From Actinacidiphila yeochonensis CN732 (GTDB lineage: Bacteria > Actinomycetota > Actinomycetes > Streptomycetales > Streptomycetaceae), in the NCBI RefSeq assembly GCF_000745345.1, contig NZ_JQNR01000003.1, forward strand, positions 1,116,001 through 1,180,000: DNA of 64,000 nt, in the 5' to 3' direction. Below, piece by piece: positions 42,856 through 53,218 of this stretch; the first letter of the stretch is position 1; every line of letters begins with the position of its first letter. The notes under the pieces were generated by a model that saw only the letters and a list, made by a program, of their open reading frames with translations, was not told where the DNA came from and searched no databases. A program made the translations under genes and the position numbers.

Positions 42856-44618
42856 GCGGGCAACGTAACAGGGGCCCTTCGACTACCGCATCGGTGTTCC
42901 GGCCAGCGGATCAGGGTGGTCGTCGGGGCCCTGGTCGGGCTGCGTGCCGGGCTGCGTGCCGCGCTCCTGGCCGGGCTCCCGGTCGAGCTCCCGGTCGGGC
43001 TCCGGGCCGGCTGCCGCGGCACCCGGTCCGGCGGGCTCGGGGTCCGCGACCGGGTGGGGGACCGGGTCGGTGGCCTGGACGGCGATCGGGTCCTGCGCCG
43101 GGTCCACGGCCCGGTCCGCGACCGGGTCCGGCTCCCGCCCGGGCGGCAGGTGCGCGGGCGGGCGAAGGCGGCCGGGGAGCGGCGCCGCAGCGCCCGGTAG
43201 CCGACCGCGAGCAGCGCCGCCCACAGCGGCGCCCCGTAGAGGCTGACACGGGCCTGGGCGTCGATCGCGACGACCACGACGACCAGCGCGAGGAACGCCA
43301 GCGCCGCCCACGACGCGGCCGCGCCGCCGGGCGCGGTGAACCACGCCGCCGCGGCCCGCCCGGCCCGCACCGCGGCCCGGTAGCGGATGTGGGCGACCAG
43401 GATGACGCCCCAGGTCCAGACGGCGGCCACCGTGGCGAAGGCGGTGATGTAGGTGAACGCGCCCGCCGGATCGACGTAGTTGACCCAGACCCCGACACCC
43501 ATCGCGGCCACCGAGGCGAGGGTGCCGCGCGCCGGGGTGCGGCGGGCCGACAGCTTGGTGAACGCCCGCGGGCCCTGCCCGTTCACGCCGAGGTCGCGCA
43601 GCATCCGGCCGGTGGAGTACATCCCGGAGTTGCACGAGGACAGCGCCGCCGACAGCACGACGAGGTTGACCACGCCGGCCCCCAGCGGGATGCCGATCCG
43701 GGCGAACGCGGCCACGAACGGGCTGGTGCCGGGCTGGAACGCCGTCCACGGCACCACGCACAGGATCACGGCCAGGGAGCCGACGTAGAACAGCCCGATC
43801 CGCCACGGCAGGGTGTTGATGGCCCGGGGCAGGGTGCGGCGCGGGTCGCGGGCCTCGCCGGCGGTGACGCCGACCAACTCGACCGCCAGGTACGCGAAGG
43901 TGACCATCTGGAGCGTCAGCAGCGCCTGGCCCACCCCGTGCGGGAAGAAGCCGCCCTCGCGCCACAGGTGCCCGACGGAGGCGGTGCTCCCGGCCGAGGA
44001 GACGCCCAGCAGCAGCACGGCCAGGCCCACCAGGATCATCCCGACGATCGCGGTGACCTTGACCGTGGAGAGCCAGAACTCGACCTCGCCGAAGACCCCG
44101 ACCGAGAGGAAGTTCACCGCCAGCAGCAGCACCAGGAAGCCCAGCGCCGCCGCCCACCGCGGCACCTGCGGCCACCAGTAGGCGAGGTACGCGGCGGCCG
44201 CCGTCACCTCGGCCATGCCGGTGACCACCCACATCAGCCAGTACGTCCAGCCGGTGACGTAGCCGGCGAACGGCCCCAGGAACTCCCGGGCGTAGTCGGC
44301 GAAGGAGCCCGGGGCGGGCCGGTAGGCCAGCAGCTCGCCCAGCGCCCGCATGATGCAGAAGACGGCCGCGCCGGCCAGCGCGTACATCGCCAGCAGGCCG
44401 GGGCCGGCCTGGTGGATGGCACCGCCGGCGCCGAGGAAGAGGCCGGTGCCGATGGCGCCGCCGATGGCGATCATCTGCACCTGCCGGGCCCCCAGCCCCC
44501 GGGAGTAGCCCCCGCCCGCTCCGCGGCCGTTCTCCACCCCGGCCGCCGGGCCGGCCGTGGTCCCGGCCTCTGCGCCGTCCGCGGTCCCGTCCGCCGTGCC
44601 GTCCGTTATCTCCGCCAT
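42849..44618 (-). CDS. amino acid permease (APC superfamily)
   Basis: Twelve-helix H+/amino-acid symporter. GYSRGLGARQVQMIAIGGAI then GTGLFLGAGGAIHQAG is the LysP/AroP/GabP consensus of helix 1; FTYITAFATVAAVW and VSSAGSTASV follow the family. The core ends near RALRRRSPAAFARP. The remaining ~100 codons are Arg/Pro/Ser-rich in this frame; one base inserted around 43150 would give a more natural Asp/Pro/Glu tail (REPDPVADRAVDPAQDP..) ending at 42883, before mec. So the 3' end is uncertain. Substrate could be Phe/Tyr, Pro, Lys or GABA. Confidence 0.88.
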   Translation of the reverse strand: MAEITDGTADGTADGAEAGTTAGPAAGVENGRGAGGGYSRGLGARQVQMIAIGGAIGTGLFLGAGGAIHQAGPGLLAMYALAGAAVFCIMRALGELLAYRPAPGSFADYAREFLGPFAGYVTGWTYWLMWVVTGMAEVTAAAAYLAYWWPQVPRWAAALGFLVLLLAVNFLSVGVFGEVEFWLSTVKVTAIVGMILVGLAVLLLGVSSAGSTASVGHLWREGGFFPHGVGQALLTLQMVTFAYLAVELVGVTAGEARDPRRTLPRAINTLPWRIGLFYVGSLAVILCVVPWTAFQPGTSPFVAAFARIGIPLGAGVVNLVVLSAALSSCNSGMYSTGRMLRDLGVNGQGPRAFTKLSARRTPARGTLASVAAMGVGVWVNYVDPAGAFTYITAFATVAAVWTWGVILVAHIRYRAAVRAGRAAAAWFTAPGGAAASWAALAFLALVVVVVAIDAQARVSLYGAPLWAALLAVGYRALRRRSPAAFARPRTCRPGGSRTRSRTGPWTRRRTRSPSRPPTRSPTRSRTPSPPDRVPRQPARSPTGSSTGSPARSAARSPARSPTRAPTTTLIRWPEHRCGSRRAPVTLPAC

Positions 44619-44843
44619 GGCCGATCCGTACCACCGCCGTCCGGGCGGCGCGCCGGGCCGGGAGCGGCGAACCCCGGACGGCCCACAGCGGGCCCGTACC
44701 GGACCGGCGGGCCCGGCGCGGACCGGCGGGTCCGGAAAGGGGCGGCGGGTCCGGGCTCGCGGAGAGACGGGGCCGTTCGGCTCACGGGGTGATCAGCTCG
44801 TGAGCCGAACACCTCATGAGCCGATCAGCCGCCGATCAGCCCA

Positions 44844-45404
44844 TCAGCCCATCAGCGTCTCGACCAGCGTCTCCTGGAGGCCGCCCAGCCACAGGTACGC
44901 CATGACCAGCGGCTTGCGCGGGTCGCTGTCGGGCAGGTGGAAGAGCTCGCTGCCCTCGTCGTCGCTGACCTCCAGCCGGGTGCCGAGGGTCAGCCGCAGG
45001 TCGTTGAGGGCGCCGAGCCAGTGCCGGGAGTCCTCCGGGGTGAGGGTGAGGCGGGGGCCGCCGGAGTCGAGCACCCGGATCATCGACAGGGCGTCCTCGC
45101 GCTTGCGGGCGCGCAGGTCGTTCTCGGTGAACCGGCGGAACTCCGAGGCGTCCTCGGAGTCCTCGTAGGCGTCGGGGAAGAGCCGGGCGAGCGCCGGGTC
45201 GTCCGGGGGCTTGCTGGGGCCCTCGGCGAAGAGCTGGGCGAGCGGGTCGTCGTCGGCGCCCGCGGCGTCGCCGGGGCCGACCAGCTCCAGCAGCTGCACC
45301 GCGAGGCTGCGCAGGATGGAGATCTCGACCTCGTCGAGGGTGATCGCCGCGCCGCCGCCGGGGGCGGACTCGAAGACGCCGGCGCGGTTACGTCGGCGCG
45401 CCAT
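44844..45404 (-). CDS. DUF2017 protein, ClpS neighbour
   Basis: 186 aa, all-helical, cytosolic. EVEISILRSLAVQLLELVGP, acidic linker DDDPLAQLFAEG, then RLTLTPEDSRHWLGALNDLR and DPRKPLVMAYLWLGGLQETL. DUF2017 genes follow clpS in actinobacteria; here the ATG overlaps the clpS stop (ATGA). A role with the ClpS/ClpCP N-degron pathway is suggested by context only. Confidence 0.9.
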   Translation of the reverse strand: MARRRNRAGVFESAPGGGAAITLDEVEISILRSLAVQLLELVGPGDAAGADDDPLAQLFAEGPSKPPDDPALARLFPDAYEDSEDASEFRRFTENDLRARKREDALSMIRVLDSGGPRLTLTPEDSRHWLGALNDLRLTLGTRLEVSDDEGSELFHLPDSDPRKPLVMAYLWLGGLQETLVETLMG

Positions 45405-45784
45405 CAGCGGTCCTGCGACAGCGTCGCCCACAGGCCGTAGCCGTGCATCGCCTGCACGTCCCGTTCCATCTCCTCGCGGGAGCCGCTGGAGACCACCGCC
45501 CGGCCCTTGTAGTGCACGTCCTTCATCAGTTTGGTGGCCTTGCCCTTCGAGTAGCCGAAGTACGTCTGGAAGACGTACGTCACGTAGCTCATCAGGTTGA
45601 CGGGGTCGTTGTGCACGAGGGTCACCCATGGCACGTCGGGCTCGGGGACCGCGTACGGCGCCCGGCTGGGCTCCGTGCGCTCGATCTCGGGGGCCGCGGG
45701 GGCTCCCAGGACCGGGGCTGATGGGGCTGCCCCGGCGGCGGCGGGCCGCCGCGGGAGGAGGGTGGGAGACGGGTGGGCACTCAC
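45404..45784 (-). CDS. clpS: ClpS adaptor
   Basis: 126 aa from GTG at 45784. The ClpS core begins at [20 protein letters not shown], with [20 protein letters not shown] and [16 protein letters not shown] following; the N-end-rule pocket residues (NDPVNLM) and the ClpC-binding face are intact. An N-terminal Pro/Ala arm of about 45 residues is longer than usual. Delivers N-degron substrates to the Clp protease. Divergent from pncB. Confidence 0.95.
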   Translation of the reverse strand: MSAHPSPTLLPRRPAAAGAAPSAPVLGAPAAPEIERTEPSRAPYAVPEPDVPWVTLVHNDPVNLMSYVTYVFQTYFGYSKGKATKLMKDVHYKGRAVVSSGSREEMERDVQAMHGYGLWATLSQDR

Positions 45785-45888
45785 ACTCCCATGCTGCCGC
45801 TGTCCGGGGGCGTCGCACAAACGGGCGTGTGAGAGGACCCACACGCCGTACCCCGGCAGGGATCTCGTCACACTGACGCAAACGGGGG

Positions 45889-45901
45889 TAGCATCGCGGC
45901 A
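45889..45901 (+). promoter_or_regulatory. leaderless promoter of pncB
   Basis: -10 hexamer TAGCAT (45889-45894) ends six bases before the ATG, with no ribosome-binding site, the standard arrangement for leaderless mRNAs in Streptomyces. Confidence 0.6.
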
Positions 45902-47232
45902 TGAGCGCAGCAGACCTGGCACTGCCGGTGGACGTGCCGTCCACGGCCCTGTTCACCGACCGTTACGAGTTCACCATGCTCCAGGCGGCACTGCGCAGCG
46001 GTGCCGCGCACCGCCGGTCGGTCTTCGAGGCGTTCACCCGCCGCCTGCCCGAGGGACGCCGCTACGGAGTGGTGGCCGGGACCGGCCGGGTGCTGGACGC
46101 GGTGGAGAACTTCCGGTTCGACGACCGCCTGCTCGCCTTCCTCGACCGCGAGCGGGTGGTGGACGCGGCGACGCTGAAGTGGCTCGCGGGCTTCCGCTTC
46201 ACCGGCGACATCTGGGGCTACCCCGAGGGCGAGGTGTACTTCCCCGGCTCGCCGCTGCTGCGGGTGGAGGGCAGCTTCGCGGAGGCGGTGCTGCTGGAGA
46301 CGGTGGTGCTGTCGATCCTCAACCACGACTCGGCGATCGCCGCGGCGGCCTCTCGGATGGCGGTGGCGGCCGGCGGCCGGCCGCTGATGGAGATGGGCGC
46401 CCGGCGCACCCACGAGCTGGCCGCGGTGGCCGCCGCCCGGGCCGCGTACGTGGGCGGCTTCGCCTCCTCCTCCAACCTCGCGGCCGGCTTCCGCTACGGT
46501 CTGCCCACCATCGGCACCAGCGCGCACGCGTTCACCCTGCTGCACGACACCGAGCGGGACGCGTTCACCGCGCAGGTGGAGTCGCTGGGCCGCGGCACGA
46601 CGCTGCTGGTGGACACCTACGACCTGACGGCCGCGGTCCGCACGGCGGTGGAGGTGGCCGGGCCGGAGCTGGGCGCGGTGCGGATCGACTCCGGCGACCT
46701 GCTGCTGCTCGCCCACCGGGTGCGCCAGCAGCTGGACGACCTGGGCGCCCGGGACACGAAGATCGTCGTCACCTCGGACCTCGACGAGTACGCCATCGCC
46801 TCGCTGGCCGCGGCGCCGGTGGACGCGTACGGGGTGGGCACCTCGCTGGTGACCGGCAGCGGCAACCCGACGTGCTCGATGGTCTACAAGCTGGTGGCGC
46901 GCTCGTCCGGCTCGTCCGCGCCGGAGGCCGAGCTGGTGCCGGTGGCGAAGAAGGCGCTGGGCGGCAAGACGAGCGTGGGCGGCCGCAAGTGGGCCGCGCG
47001 CCGGCTGGACGCGGACGGGGTCGCCGAGGCCGAGGTCGTCGGCAGCGGGCCGGTGCCGGAGGAGCTGCGCGACCGGCAGCTGCTGGTGCCGCTGGTGCGG
47101 CGGGGCGAGGTCGTCGGCCGCGAGCCCCTCGACGCGGCCCGTGCCCGGCACATCGCCGCGCGCGGCGGCCTCCCCCTCTCGGCGACCCAGCTCTCCCGTG
47201 GCGAGGCCGTCATCCCCACGGAAATGGCCTGA
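45901..47232 (+). CDS. pncB: nicotinate phosphoribosyltransferase
   Basis: 443 aa. Converts nicotinate, PRPP and ATP to nicotinate mononucleotide in NAD salvage. [20 protein letters not shown], the autophosphorylated His region [42 protein letters not shown] and [13 protein letters not shown] are family landmarks. Its likely co-pathway enzyme PncA lies 308 bp downstream on the same strand, giving a salvage pair from nicotinamide to NaMN. Confidence 0.96.
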   Translation: MSAADLALPVDVPSTALFTDRYEFTMLQAALRSGAAHRRSVFEAFTRRLPEGRRYGVVAGTGRVLDAVENFRFDDRLLAFLDRERVVDAATLKWLAGFRFTGDIWGYPEGEVYFPGSPLLRVEGSFAEAVLLETVVLSILNHDSAIAAAASRMAVAAGGRPLMEMGARRTHELAAVAAARAAYVGGFASSSNLAAGFRYGLPTIGTSAHAFTLLHDTERDAFTAQVESLGRGTTLLVDTYDLTAAVRTAVEVAGPELGAVRIDSGDLLLLAHRVRQQLDDLGARDTKIVVTSDLDEYAIASLAAAPVDAYGVGTSLVTGSGNPTCSMVYKLVARSSGSSAPEAELVPVAKKALGGKTSVGGRKWAARRLDADGVAEAEVVGSGPVPEELRDRQLLVPLVRRGEVVGREPLDAARARHIAARGGLPLSATQLSRGEAVIPTEMA

Positions 47233-47540
47233 CCTCTCCCCCGGGCGGCCCCGGGGCCACGGGGGTCGCCGGGGGCGCCGGGGGTCCACGGGTCGCCCGA
47301 GGTCCCCGGCGGTTTCCCCGGGAGGCCCCACACCCTTTCGGGGCTGTTCGCGCCGCTCCCGAAGGGGCACGGGAACAGTGCGAACAGCCGCCACCGCCCC
47401 GGCGGGCGGCCGACGACACCCACACCCGCGGCGGGAAGCCGCGCCAGACCCACCCGGGAGGGTGACGCGCCCCAGGTTCCGGGCCGGAGGCCGATTCCGT
47501 ACCCTCGTTACCCCACACCGCATGAACCCTCGGAGAGACC
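47233..47540. other. 308-bp gap between pncB and pncA
   Basis: Very GC-rich, with short G/C repeats (CGGGGG, CCGGGGG) that can fold into many stems; no distinct terminator, promoter or ORF could be singled out apart from GGAGAG three bases before the pncA ATG. Confidence 0.5.
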
Positions 47541-48131
47541 ATGCACCGCGCACTGATCGTCATCGACGTGCAGAACGACTTCTGCGAGGGCGGCAGCCTG
47601 GCGGTGCCCGGCGGTGCCGACGTCGCCGCCGCGATCACCGACCTGATCGGGGAGTCCGCGGGGTCCTACCGGCACGTGGTGGCCACCCGGGACCACCACA
47701 TCGACCCCGGATCGCACTTCTCGGACACGCCCGACTACGCGACCTCCTGGCCCCCGCACTGCGTGGCCGGTACGGAGGGTGTCGGGTTCCACCCGAACTT
47801 CGCCCCGGTGGTCGCCTCGGGCGCGATCGAGGCGGTCTTCGACAAGGGCGCGTACACCGCCGCGTACAGCGGCTTCGAGGGGGCCGACGAGAACGGCCTG
47901 CGGCTGGCCGACTGGCTGCGCGCGCGGGACGTGCGCGAGGTGGACGTCGTGGGCATCGCGACCGACCACTGCGTACGCGCCACCGCCCTGGACGCCGCCC
48001 GCGAGGGCTTCGCCACCCGGGTGCTGCTGGAGCTGACGGCCGGGGTATCGGCCGCGACCACCGAGCTGGCCCTGGGCCAGCTGCGGGAGGCCGGCGTGGA
48101 GCTGAGCGGCAAGCCGCTCGTCCAGAGCTGA
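47541..48131 (+). CDS. pncA: nicotinamidase (isochorismatase fold)
   Basis: 196 aa. Catalytic triad D9 (LIVIDVQNDF), K102 (VFDKGAYTAAYSGF) and C144 (GIATDHCVRATA); metal-site residues in ATRDHHIDPGSHFS. This set is diagnostic of PncA rather than other isochorismatase-like hydrolases. It deamidates nicotinamide to nicotinate for PncB. ATG follows GGAGAG. Confidence 0.95.
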   Translation: MHRALIVIDVQNDFCEGGSLAVPGGADVAAAITDLIGESAGSYRHVVATRDHHIDPGSHFSDTPDYATSWPPHCVAGTEGVGFHPNFAPVVASGAIEAVFDKGAYTAAYSGFEGADENGLRLADWLRARDVREVDVVGIATDHCVRATALDAAREGFATRVLLELTAGVSAATTELALGQLREAGVELSGKPLVQS

Positions 48132-48240
48132 CCGCCCGGGAGCCGGGGAGCCGGGAAGCCCAGGAGCCGGGGAGCCGGGCCTGGAACCAGGACGCCACCT
48201 GGCCCGGTGCCGTCCCCGTGGGCGCCCGAGGCGGCAGGAG

Positions 48241-48651
48241 CTACCGGCCGACCCGGTGGCCGGCGGGGTGCGCGGCGTGCCGGCCGGCCGGGTGGGCCAC
48301 CGGACGGCCTCCGGGGTGGTCGGCGGACTGGAGGCGGTGCGCGGCGAAGCGGTCCAGCGCCGACCGGGGGTTCCAGGGGTCCGTACCCAGGGCCTGGTAG
48401 TCGCGCCAGATCAGCCCGTCGGGGTGGTGCAGCACCGCGGTGACCTCGTCGGAGGTGGGCGGCTCCGCGTTGCCCGTGAGCCGGGCGCCGCGGAAGCCGA
48501 GGTTGCTCAGCCGGGTCAGCGCGCGCTGCCGGTTCGCCGCGTGCACCACGACCCTGACCAGCACGTTGGGACAGCCCGGGTGCGGCAGGCCGAGTGCGAC
48601 CACGACCGTGCCTCCGGGGAGCCTGGTGAATCCGCCGACTGCCATGTCCAC
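48241..48651 (-). CDS. conserved actinobacterial protein of unknown function
   Basis: 136 aa (GTG at 48651, or ATG at 48645). The core VGGFTRLPGGTVVVALGLPH and CPNVLVRVVVHAANRQRALT, RLSNLGFRGARLTGNAEPPT is conserved in Streptomyces without assigned function. The last ~25 residues are a His/Pro/Gly repeat tail (VAHPAGRHAAHPAGH) that may be lineage-specific. No motif for catalysis or binding is evident. Confidence 0.75.
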   Translation of the reverse strand: MDMAVGGFTRLPGGTVVVALGLPHPGCPNVLVRVVVHAANRQRALTRLSNLGFRGARLTGNAEPPTSDEVTAVLHHPDGLIWRDYQALGTDPWNPRSALDRFAAHRLQSADHPGGRPVAHPAGRHAAHPAGHRVGR

Positions 48652-48796
48652 ATCTTGTGCCGGACCGGCCGCCGCCCACCAGAGGGCGACGGCCGGTCCA
48701 TGGATCAGCGCAGGTCAGAGGCGGATGTGACAAACGTTACATGGGTGACTTCAGTTGAAATCTGGACGATTTCGGACACCTACCGTCACCTCGGGG

Positions 48797-51214
48797 TCAC
48801 CGGTGGGCCGGTCCGACACTGACCGTGACGGTGCTGCCGTCGCCCGCCTCCCGCAGGATGCCGATCCGGGTGTTCGTGTCCGGCACCTGGACGCTGCCGT
48901 ACGGGTTGCTCGCGTACCAGTAGGTGCCGCTGTGGTCGTCGAAGACCGGCACGCCCGGCTCCGCCTTGATCCGGGTGGCGACCCCGTCCTGGTGCACGGT
49001 GAAGCCCGGCACCGCGTGCTCGCTGAAGGTGGCGTCGTACGCCTGCACGCGGTTGCGGATCACCGTGCCGTCGGAGAACAGCAGCGGCTTCGCGTGCGCG
49101 TCGACCGGCAGGATCTCGCCGCTGCCCGGGTGCTCGCCGACGTTGTTGTCCGCCTGCGAGGTGTCCCACAGCCAGACCAGCAGGCCGTTCTGGTAGGGGA
49201 AGTGCTCCACCCAGTCGGGCCGGGTCGAGGTCCACCCGAAGTTGTACGGGCCGGTGCGCAGCGTGGCGTCGTACGAGGTGTACTCCCGGTTCTCCACCAC
49301 GTAGTACTCGGGGTAGTCCTTGGCGAAGGAGGCGCCGATGCGGGAGAAGCCGTCGGCGGTCCAGCCGTTGTCGCCGTCCTCGGCGCCGTCGCTGAGCACG
49401 GTCCGCCCGTCGGCGGTGACGGTGATCGCGTCGGCCGCGAAGCCCTTCTGCGCCACCCCGCCGTCGGTCTGGTAGCGGAAGCGCAGCTCGACCTGCTGGC
49501 CGGCGTAGGCGTCCAGCGGGTAGGAGAGGTCCTCGTACGCGCCGGAGGTGCCGGTCAGGGCGGGGACGTCGCCGCCGTCGCGCGGCAGGGCCTTGCCGTT
49601 GGCGGTGCCGTCGAGCGCGGTCCAGTTCGCGCCGCCGTCGGTGGAGACCTCGGCGTAGAGGTAGTCGTACCCGTCCTCGATGTCCCACCAGCCCTTGAGG
49701 CCGAGCGAGGCGCTGGAGGTGCCGGTGAGGTCCAGATGGCGGGTGAGGGTGTTCGACAGGTTGTCGCCCATGCCGCTCCACCACTGCGTGCTGCCCTCGG
49801 CCGGGGTGGCGACGGTCGTGGTGACGGCCTTGTCGGGCAGCTGCACCACCAGGGCCTGTTTGTCCTTCGTGTTGTACTCGGCCACCCCGAGCTTGGTGGT
49901 CGAGCGGGTCGCCGCCTTGGCGGTGCCGTAGTCGAGCCAGCCGAGCTGGAGCTTGTCCCAGGCGCTCATGTCGTCGGGCAGGTCGCCGATCGCGTTCTGG
50001 CCGGTCCCCATCCAGGAGCCGGAGGACATCAGGGTCCAGAACGAGGTGCTGTTCTCGCCGACGTAGCTGGTGTCGTACTCGTCCGGCAGACCGAGGTCGT
50101 GGCCGTACTCGTGGGCGAAGACGCCGAGGCCGCCGTTCTCCGGCTGGAGGGTGTAGTCGCCGACCCAGATCCCGGTGTCGCCGATCTCGGTGCCGCCGGC
50201 CTTGTCGCCCGCCGGGCCGGTGCGGCCGGCGTCGCTGCCGTAGGCGTACCAGCGGTGGGCCCACAGCGCGTCGGTGCCCTGGGCGCCGCCGCCGGCCGAC
50301 TCGTCCTCGCCCGCGTGGACGATCTGGAAGTGGTCGATGTAGCCGTCGGGCTCGTTGAAGTCGCCGTCGCCGTCGTAGTCGTACCGGTCCCACTGGTCGT
50401 ACTGGGCGAGGTCGGCCTTGATCTGGGCGTCGGTGGCGCCCTGGGCCTTCTGGTCGGCGACGTAGGCGGTGGTGGCGTCGCGGATCAGGTCCCAGGAGCT
50501 GGAGCAGATCGTGGAGCCGCACCAGTCCGAGCCGTAACGGGCCTCGTTGTAGGGGACCTTGACCCAGTCGGAGACCTGGCCCTCCACCGAGTAGCGGCCC
50601 GAGGACTGCTTCTCGTAGTACTTGGCCAGCGACTCCTTGTCCTGGTCGTGCGAGAAGTACAGGTCCTGGAAGTGCTGCTGGTTGTAATCCGCCTGCCAGG
50701 CCGTGGAGTTGTCCTGGCCGCGGTCGGGTTCGGCGATGGTGTTGTGCGCCGGGCCGGGCTGGCCGCCGTACTTGGCGGCGGGCGGCTCGGGGCCGTCGGG
50801 GCCGTCCGGGTCGTAGGTGGTGCTGCTGTCCACCTGGTCGCCGAACTCGACCAGGATGGTGAAGATCTTGTCCGTCTTCTCCCGGCCCAGCTCGACGTAC
50901 TTGCTCTTCTTGCCCTTGCCCTTGCCGAGTTGGACGACGTCGGAGCCGCCGCGGTGCTGCACCGCGGTCTTGCCGGCGACCACCTGCTGGAGCGCCGCGG
51001 AGTGCTCGGCCGCCTGCTGCTTGCTGAACGGGCCCGGCAGATCGTGCGGTTCGCTCTGCGCGGGGTCGTGGACGGCAGCCGCGGCGGTGGCGGCGGCCGG
51101 TACCGCCGCATGGTCGGCGGCAGCGGCCGACACGGCGGTCGCCGGCACCCCGAGCAGGGCCGCCGCGACGGCGAGGGCCGCGCCACGGCGGGCCCCCCAC
51201 GGTCTTTTCACCAT
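48797..51214 (-). CDS. secreted M6 (immune inhibitor A-like) metalloprotease
   Basis: 805 aa; ATG at 51214 after GGGGAGG. Signal peptide (RRGAALAVAAALLGVPATAVSA). A propeptide-like region precedes the catalytic domain with H368-E-Y-G-H372 followed by DLGLPDEYD, giving the third ligand. An Asp-rich Ca-binding segment (YDYDGDGDFNEPDGYID) and C-terminal MAM/CBM-like beta domains with paired carbohydrate/Ca loops (WWDIEDGYDYLYAEVSTDGG) follow. Family members degrade host or competitor proteins; in Streptomyces they serve extracellular protein turnover. Confidence 0.94.
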   Translation of the reverse strand: MVKRPWGARRGAALAVAAALLGVPATAVSAAAADHAAVPAAATAAAAVHDPAQSEPHDLPGPFSKQQAAEHSAALQQVVAGKTAVQHRGGSDVVQLGKGKGKKSKYVELGREKTDKIFTILVEFGDQVDSSTTYDPDGPDGPEPPAAKYGGQPGPAHNTIAEPDRGQDNSTAWQADYNQQHFQDLYFSHDQDKESLAKYYEKQSSGRYSVEGQVSDWVKVPYNEARYGSDWCGSTICSSSWDLIRDATTAYVADQKAQGATDAQIKADLAQYDQWDRYDYDGDGDFNEPDGYIDHFQIVHAGEDESAGGGAQGTDALWAHRWYAYGSDAGRTGPAGDKAGGTEIGDTGIWVGDYTLQPENGGLGVFAHEYGHDLGLPDEYDTSYVGENSTSFWTLMSSGSWMGTGQNAIGDLPDDMSAWDKLQLGWLDYGTAKAATRSTTKLGVAEYNTKDKQALVVQLPDKAVTTTVATPAEGSTQWWSGMGDNLSNTLTRHLDLTGTSSASLGLKGWWDIEDGYDYLYAEVSTDGGANWTALDGTANGKALPRDGGDVPALTGTSGAYEDLSYPLDAYAGQQVELRFRYQTDGGVAQKGFAADAITVTADGRTVLSDGAEDGDNGWTADGFSRIGASFAKDYPEYYVVENREYTSYDATLRTGPYNFGWTSTRPDWVEHFPYQNGLLVWLWDTSQADNNVGEHPGSGEILPVDAHAKPLLFSDGTVIRNRVQAYDATFSEHAVPGFTVHQDGVATRIKAEPGVPVFDDHSGTYWYASNPYGSVQVPDTNTRIGILREAGDGSTVTVSVGPAHR

Positions 51215-51389
51215 TCTTGACCTCCCCTTGGGAAAGGCCATTGCACCGGATGGGGAACCGAAAAGACAGATCTTGACTTGCTCATGACGTCCCGTTAGGT
51301 TGCCCGCCTTCCGGGCTGCCCGCTCCGCTGACCGGACAGTCCCGGCTGTCGACCGCTGCGGCCCCGCACCTGCCGGGGCCCGGAGCTCC

Positions 51390-51536
51390 GCGCCGCTTGA
51401 GCCCGAACCTCCGCCCTGCCGGAGCCCGGAGCACCGCGCCGCCGGAGCCCGAACCTCCGCCCTGCCGGAGCCCGGAGCACTGCCCTGCCGGGCCCGGAGC
51501 ACTGCCCTGCCGGAGCCCGGAGCACCGCGCCGCCGG
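51390..51536. repeat. 46-bp tandem repeats upstream of the M6 protease
   Basis: Two 46-bp copies (51390-51435, 51436-51481) followed by two half units of 22-23 bp, core CCTGCCGGAGCCCGGAGCAC. They lie in the 549-bp gap 51215-51763, about 180 bp upstream of the protease start. No gene seen in the gap. Confidence 0.8.
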
Positions 51537-51763
51537 ACCCGCCCGAGGCCCGGACCCGCCGCGCCCCGGGACCCGCCCGGACCTGGGAACCAGCGCGCAG
51601 GCGCGCCGCGTGCCCCGCCTCTCTGCGACCCCGTGCGCCCCCTGCGTGCACCGCGCCGTTGGTGAGGCAATGCTTACCTGGCGATACCGCGGGGCATCCC
51701 GAAAGCCATGGAGCCGGCCGCGCACGCCGCTCCCCGGCCTCCCCTCAAGGACGGAACCCTCCG

Positions 51764-52197
51764 ATGCCGCCTCCACCGCCTCCACCGCGCACGCAGCGCA
51801 CGCAGCGCACGCAGCGCACGCAGCGCGTGCCGCGACCCACGACCGCGCAGGTCGCCGCCGGTACGGCGACCGTCGTCCTGTCCACCGTCGCGGTGCTGGC
51901 GCTGTCCGGTGCGCGTTCGGGCACGGCGGTGGCGGCGGTGGCGTTCGGCGCTCTGCTCCTGGGCACGGTGGTCGCCGTCCTGACCGGCGGCCGCGCCGCC
52001 GTCTCCCGGCCCTCGCCCGCGCCCTCTCCCGCGTCCGCGTCCCCGCCGGCCACCGTCCCGGGCGCCGGCCCGGCCCTTCGCCGCCCGCCCCCCGGCACCG
52101 CACGGTCCTGGCGTTCCCGGCCCGCTCGAACCGCTCGGCCCGCGCGGCACGCTCGCGGGCGGCGGCGCGGACGGGCGCCGGCTCCCGGGCGGAGTGA
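51764..52197 (+). pseudogene. small two-helix membrane protein, apparently frameshifted
   Basis: From ATG 51764: MPPPPPPPRTQRTQRTQRTQ (9-bp repeats), then two membrane helices (AGTATVVLSTVAVLALSG and TAVAAVAFGALLLGTVVAVL). Adding one C to the six-C run at about 52087-52092 moves to the frame ending ..RTVLAFPARSNRSARAARSR and stop at 52197; without it the frame runs on antisense to the next gene. Probably a real small gene hit by a sequencing indel. No family recognised. Confidence 0.4.
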
Positions 52198-52210
52198 TCC
52201 GGCCGCACCG

Positions 52211-53043
52211 TCAGGTCGCCTGGACGACCACGGTCTTGGCCGCCTTGTCCTGGACGCCCTGCTTGTAGGGGCGGTCGGAGAACACGGTCAGGCCGATGAT
52301 CAGGAACCAGAAGCACGAGCAGCAGAACGCGGGCAGCCACAGGATCAGCGCCCGCACCGCCGCGGCGTTCGGCACGGGCACGCTGCCGTCGTTCAGCATC
52401 GCCACCCGCAGGCCCATCATGCGCTTGCCGACGGTCTGGCCGCTGGCGCGGGTCATGAAGAACTCGTACAGGAAGCCGATGCCGGCGGTGAAGACGCCGC
52501 CGACCGCCGAGCGGCCGGTGGAGAAGTTGTCGCCGTGGATGCCGACGGCCGCCCAGTCCAGCAGGAACGACGGGATCAGCACGATGACGATGTCGATGAT
52601 CCGCGCCAGTACGCGCCGTCCCGGCTCGGCAAGCGGGGCCATGCCGGCCAACGGGTCAGGGCCGCCGCCGTACGGTCCCTGCTGGTAGGGACCCCCCGGG
52701 CCGCCAGGACCGCCGGGCCCCCGGGGCCGCCGCCCGGACCGCCGTGGCCCCAGTCGCCGCCTCCCCCTTGGCCGCCGCGGCCCCAGTCGCCGCCTCCGCC
52801 CTGGCCGCCCTGGCCGCCCTGTTCCCAGGGCCCCTTCTCGTACGGGTTGCGCGGGCCGCCGGGGGGAGGCGGGCCGTAGGGGCCGCCGCCGTACGGACTG
52901 CCGGGGGGCGGCTGGTCCGGGTGCTGCCCGCCGCCGGGCCGGTCGTACGGCGACCCGCCGGACGCACCGGGGCCGCCGCCCTGAGGAGGCCGGTTGCCGA
53001 ACGGGTCGTCAGGTGGGCCGGGCGGCGGCTGGTCGGTGCTCAT
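52211..53043 (-). pseudogene. RDD family membrane protein, frameshifted in a G-run
   Basis: N-terminal frame MSTDQPPPGPPDDPFGNRPP and a long Gly/Pro/Gln-rich cytosolic arm; C-terminal frame GGPDPLAGMAPLAEPGRRVL then the RDD domain (ARIIDIVIVLIPSFLLDWAA, ASGQTVGKRMMGLRV, three helices). A sixth G in the five-G run (plus-strand C at 52718-52722) restores GPGGPGGPGGPGGPYQQG and a continuous 277-codon gene, so an assembly error is likely. The RDD part alone could start at the ATG near 52651. Role unknown; RDD proteins are proposed transporters or Na+/H+ antiporters. Confidence 0.8.
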
Positions 53044-53218
53044 GCCCCGAGTCAACCCCCGGGCGGGCGGGCCCGCCCGCCGACGGACGCCGATCGGAGT
53101 ACCGCCGATCCCCATCCGTACGGCCACCCGGAAGGGTCACCCGCCCACGCCCCGGGCAGGCCCCGGCCTGTCGTCCAGCTCCGCTCCCCGACTCCGCTCC
53201 CCGGCTCGGTTCCGCGGA